A DNA stretch of 64,000 bases from positions 124,001 to 188,000 of the forward strand of contig NZ_QULW01000002.1 of NCBI RefSeq assembly GCF_003481825.1, read 5' to 3'. Position 1 is the first letter of the stretch. Each line of letters opens with the position of its first letter. This document shows positions 62,003 through 64,000 of this stretch, in pieces. The DNA comes from Clostridium sp. OM02-18AC (GTDB lineage Bacteria; Bacillota; Clostridia; Lachnospirales; Lachnospiraceae). The notes below the pieces were generated by a model, which ran no database searches, had not been told where the DNA came from, and was given only the letters and a program-made list of their open reading frames with translations. A program made the position numbers and the translations under genes.

Positions 62003-63432
62003 TGACAACACGAGAAATCGTTGCAAAGTTATGGAATCTTTGTAATGTACTTATGGATGACGGTATCACATATCATCAGTATGTAACCGAATTGACCTAT
62101 ATTTTATTCCTGAAAATGGCAAAGGAAACCGGTGCTGAGTCGCAGATTCCTGAGACATATCGTTGGGATAATCTTACATCGAAAAGTGGAATTGAACTGA
62201 AAAAATTCTACAAAAAATTGCTGACACACCTTGGTGAAGAATGCACCGGTCGTGTACGTGAAATTTATCAAGGTTCGTCGACAAACATTGATGAGCCCAA
62301 GAACCTTGAAAAGATTATTACAACCATTGCTGGACTTGATTGGTTTTCTGCAAGAGAAGAAGGCCTGGGGAATCTTTACGAAGGTCTTTTGGAAAAGAAC
62401 GCTAACGAGAAGAAGTCCGGTGCAGGCCAGTACTTCACCCCTCGTGTATTGATTGATGTAATGACTAAGCTGGTGAAACCACAGCCGGGCGAACGCTGCA
62501 ATGATCCTGCTTGCGGCACATTTGGCTTTATGATTTCTGCCAGTCAGTATGTACGTTCACAGACAGATGATTTCTTCGATTTAGATGCAGATACTGCTAA
62601 ATTCGAACGAGAAGAAGCATTCACCGGCTGTGAACTGGTGCATGATACGCACCGTTTGGCTTTGATGAATGCTATGCTGCATGATATTGAGGGGAAAATC
62701 ACTTTAGGGGATACGCTGTCCAATGCGGGTATGGGCATGAAAGATTATGATGTTGTATTAACTAACCCGCCTTTCGGTACTAAAAAAGGCGGAGAGCGTG
62801 CAACACGTGATGACTTTACATTCCCCACAAGCAATAAGCAGCTGAACTTCCTTCAGCATATTTACCGGAGTTTGAAAGCAAACGGCAAAGCACGTGCCGC
62901 AGTAGTCCTGCCGGATAATGTTCTTTTTGCTGATGGCGATGGCGAGCGAATCCGCCTTGACTTAATGGATAAATGCAACTTGCATACGATCCTTCGTCTG
63001 CCTACCGGTATTTTCTACGCCCAGGGTGTTAAAACGAATGTGCTGTTCTTTACTCGTGGTAAAACCGACAAGCATAACACAAAAGAAGTTTGGATTTATG
63101 ACTTGAGAAATGATATGCCTTCTTTCGGCAAGACGAATCCTCTGAAATCCGAACATTTCGATGATTTTGTGAAATGTTATGCTGATGGTGATTTGAGCAA
63201 GCGCAAAGAAACATACAGCGAAGAAAATCCCAATGGCAGATGGCGTAAATTTACTATCGAGGATATTCTGGCTCGTGATAAGACGAGTTTAGATATTACA
63301 TGGATGAAAGCGGATTCCGGAACGGCGGATTATACCCTGGTGGAATTACTTGATATGATCAAGGAAAAGTCTAATAACATAGCGAAAGCTGTTGCAGAGC
63401 TGGAAGCGTTAATTGGAGAGGTGGAAGAATAA
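62002..63432 (+). CDS. hsdM: Type I restriction-modification methyltransferase (HsdM)
   Basis: A 476-residue N6-adenine methyltransferase. The helical N-terminus has LWNLCNVLMDDGITYHQYVT; motif I NDPACGTFGFMIS lies near residue 167 and the catalytic TNPPFG near 253. It methylates the site chosen by HsdS. Overlaps both neighbours by one base through TAATG junctions, so the three subunits are translationally coupled in R-M-S order. Confidence 0.96.
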   Translation: MTTREIVAKLWNLCNVLMDDGITYHQYVTELTYILFLKMAKETGAESQIPETYRWDNLTSKSGIELKKFYKKLLTHLGEECTGRVREIYQGSSTNIDEPKNLEKIITTIAGLDWFSAREEGLGNLYEGLLEKNANEKKSGAGQYFTPRVLIDVMTKLVKPQPGERCNDPACGTFGFMISASQYVRSQTDDFFDLDADTAKFEREEAFTGCELVHDTHRLALMNAMLHDIEGKITLGDTLSNAGMGMKDYDVVLTNPPFGTKKGGERATRDDFTFPTSNKQLNFLQHIYRSLKANGKARAAVVLPDNVLFADGDGERIRLDLMDKCNLHTILRLPTGIFYAQGVKTNVLFFTRGKTDKHNTKEVWIYDLRNDMPSFGKTNPLKSEHFDDFVKCYADGDLSKRKETYSEENPNGRWRKFTIEDILARDKTSLDITWMKADSGTADYTLVELLDMIKEKSNNIAKAVAELEALIGEVEE

Positions 63433-64000
63433 TGGATACCAAGGCATTACGACAAAAGATTCTTGACCTTGCTATCCGTGGTAAGCTTGTTCCGCAGGAT
63501 CCAAATGATGAGCCAGCATCGGTTCTTTTGGAAAGAATCCGTGAACAGAAGCAACAGATGGTCAAGGATGGAAAACTAAAAAAGAAAGACATTAAAAATG
63601 ATTCCGTCATCTTTGTCGGTGAGGATAATTTGCATTATGAGAAGTTCGCCGATGGCAGCGTGAAATGCATCGAGGATGAGATTCCATTTGAGCTGCCGGA
63701 TGGATGGGCGTGGGCAAGGCTTGGCACAGTTGCAGAAGCGATTGGTGACGGCGACCATCAACCTCCTCCGCAGACATCATCTGGTATTCCATTCCTTGTG
63801 ATTTCAAATGTGTCTGGTGGAGCATTATCTTTTGAAAATACACGTTTTGTAAGCATTGAATATTTCAATCGATTACCCGAAACTCGTAAACCTCGAAATG
63901 GTGATTTGCTTTTTACTGTTACTGGCTCCTATGGAATTCCGATCTTAGTAGATACAGATGATATGTTCTGTTTTCAACGACATATTGCAATAGTTCGTCC
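63432..64000 (+). CDS. hsdS: Type I restriction specificity subunit (HsdS), partial
   Basis: At least 189 residues, open at the right edge. MDTKALRQKILDLAIRGKLV is the usual HsdS-type start seen in Firmicutes, followed by a helical linker and the first target-recognition domain (PDGWAWARLGTVAEAIGDGD, then VTGSYGIPILVDT). HsdS determines the DNA site of the complex. The TAATG overlap with hsdM is visible. Confidence 0.93.
   Translation, partial: MDTKALRQKILDLAIRGKLVPQDPNDEPASVLLERIREQKQQMVKDGKLKKKDIKNDSVIFVGEDNLHYEKFADGSVKCIEDEIPFELPDGWAWARLGTVAEAIGDGDHQPPPQTSSGIPFLVISNVSGGALSFENTRFVSIEYFNRLPETRKPRNGDLLFTVTGSYGIPILVDTDDMFCFQRHIAIVR

Overview
The window looks like a low-to-middle GC Firmicutes chromosome, most likely a gut Lachnospiraceae (Blautia/Dorea/Ruminococcus-like). 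The reasons are the gene families present (TnpW/TnpV transposon proteins, DUF6061, DUF3781, IS30 and IS66 types, a lipoprotein-anchored peptide transporter), strong AAGGAGG-type ribosome sites and consensus sigma-A promoters. The genus is inference only. There are no rRNA or tRNA genes and no CRISPR array.

Layout. (1) 1-8.4 kb is nested mobile DNA. A plus-strand element carries a leader-peptide attenuator, a cysteine-rich KTR protein, an RlmN/Cfr-family radical SAM rRNA methyltransferase, a sigma-like factor, an HTH protein, TnpW and a large serine recombinase. It sits inside the 5' part of a second, minus-strand serine recombinase gene that belongs to a mobilizable element (TnpW-like, relaxase, MobC, candidate oriT, sigma-like protein). 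(2) 8.4-14.5 kb holds small accessory genes (DUF6061, DUF3781, TfoX-like, S51 peptidase-like, alpha/beta hydrolase) among gene remnants (a DNA methyltransferase piece, an IS66 piece). (3) 14.5-25.5 kb is a coherent peptide uptake and degradation locus: LysR regulator, OppB-C-D-F, a lipoprotein solute-binding protein and two M20 peptidases. The binding protein appears circularly permuted. (4) 25.5-30 kb has an IS30 element, thymidine kinase, a damaged DUF2075 helicase, a MazG-like protein and integrase debris.

(5) 30-54 kb is an island bounded on both sides by tyrosine-integrase remnants, arm-like repeats and short pieces resembling the start of a low-molecular-weight tyrosine phosphatase gene. 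It contains an excisionase, then one compact plus-strand defence operon from a consensus promoter: XRE regulator, Hachiman-like HamA and HamB, type III restriction-modification Mod and Res, and McrB and McrC. A phage replication module follows, split into two divergent operons (DNA polymerase, DUF2815 with an amber codon, DUF2800; DUF4406, primase-helicase, VRR-NUC, truncated SNF2 helicase). (6) 54-64 kb continues as a defence island: an AbiEi-like antitoxin protein and a DUF1016 nuclease between two TnpV copies, a Fic protein, a GIY-YIG/DUF4357 protein and a type I restriction system (HsdR, HsdM, HsdS; HsdS runs off the end).

The strongest candidates for something new are the compact Hachiman + type III RM + McrBC operon with an N-terminally extended HamA, the circularly permuted peptide-binding protein with its enlarged permeases, and the attenuator-controlled rRNA methyltransferase cassette.
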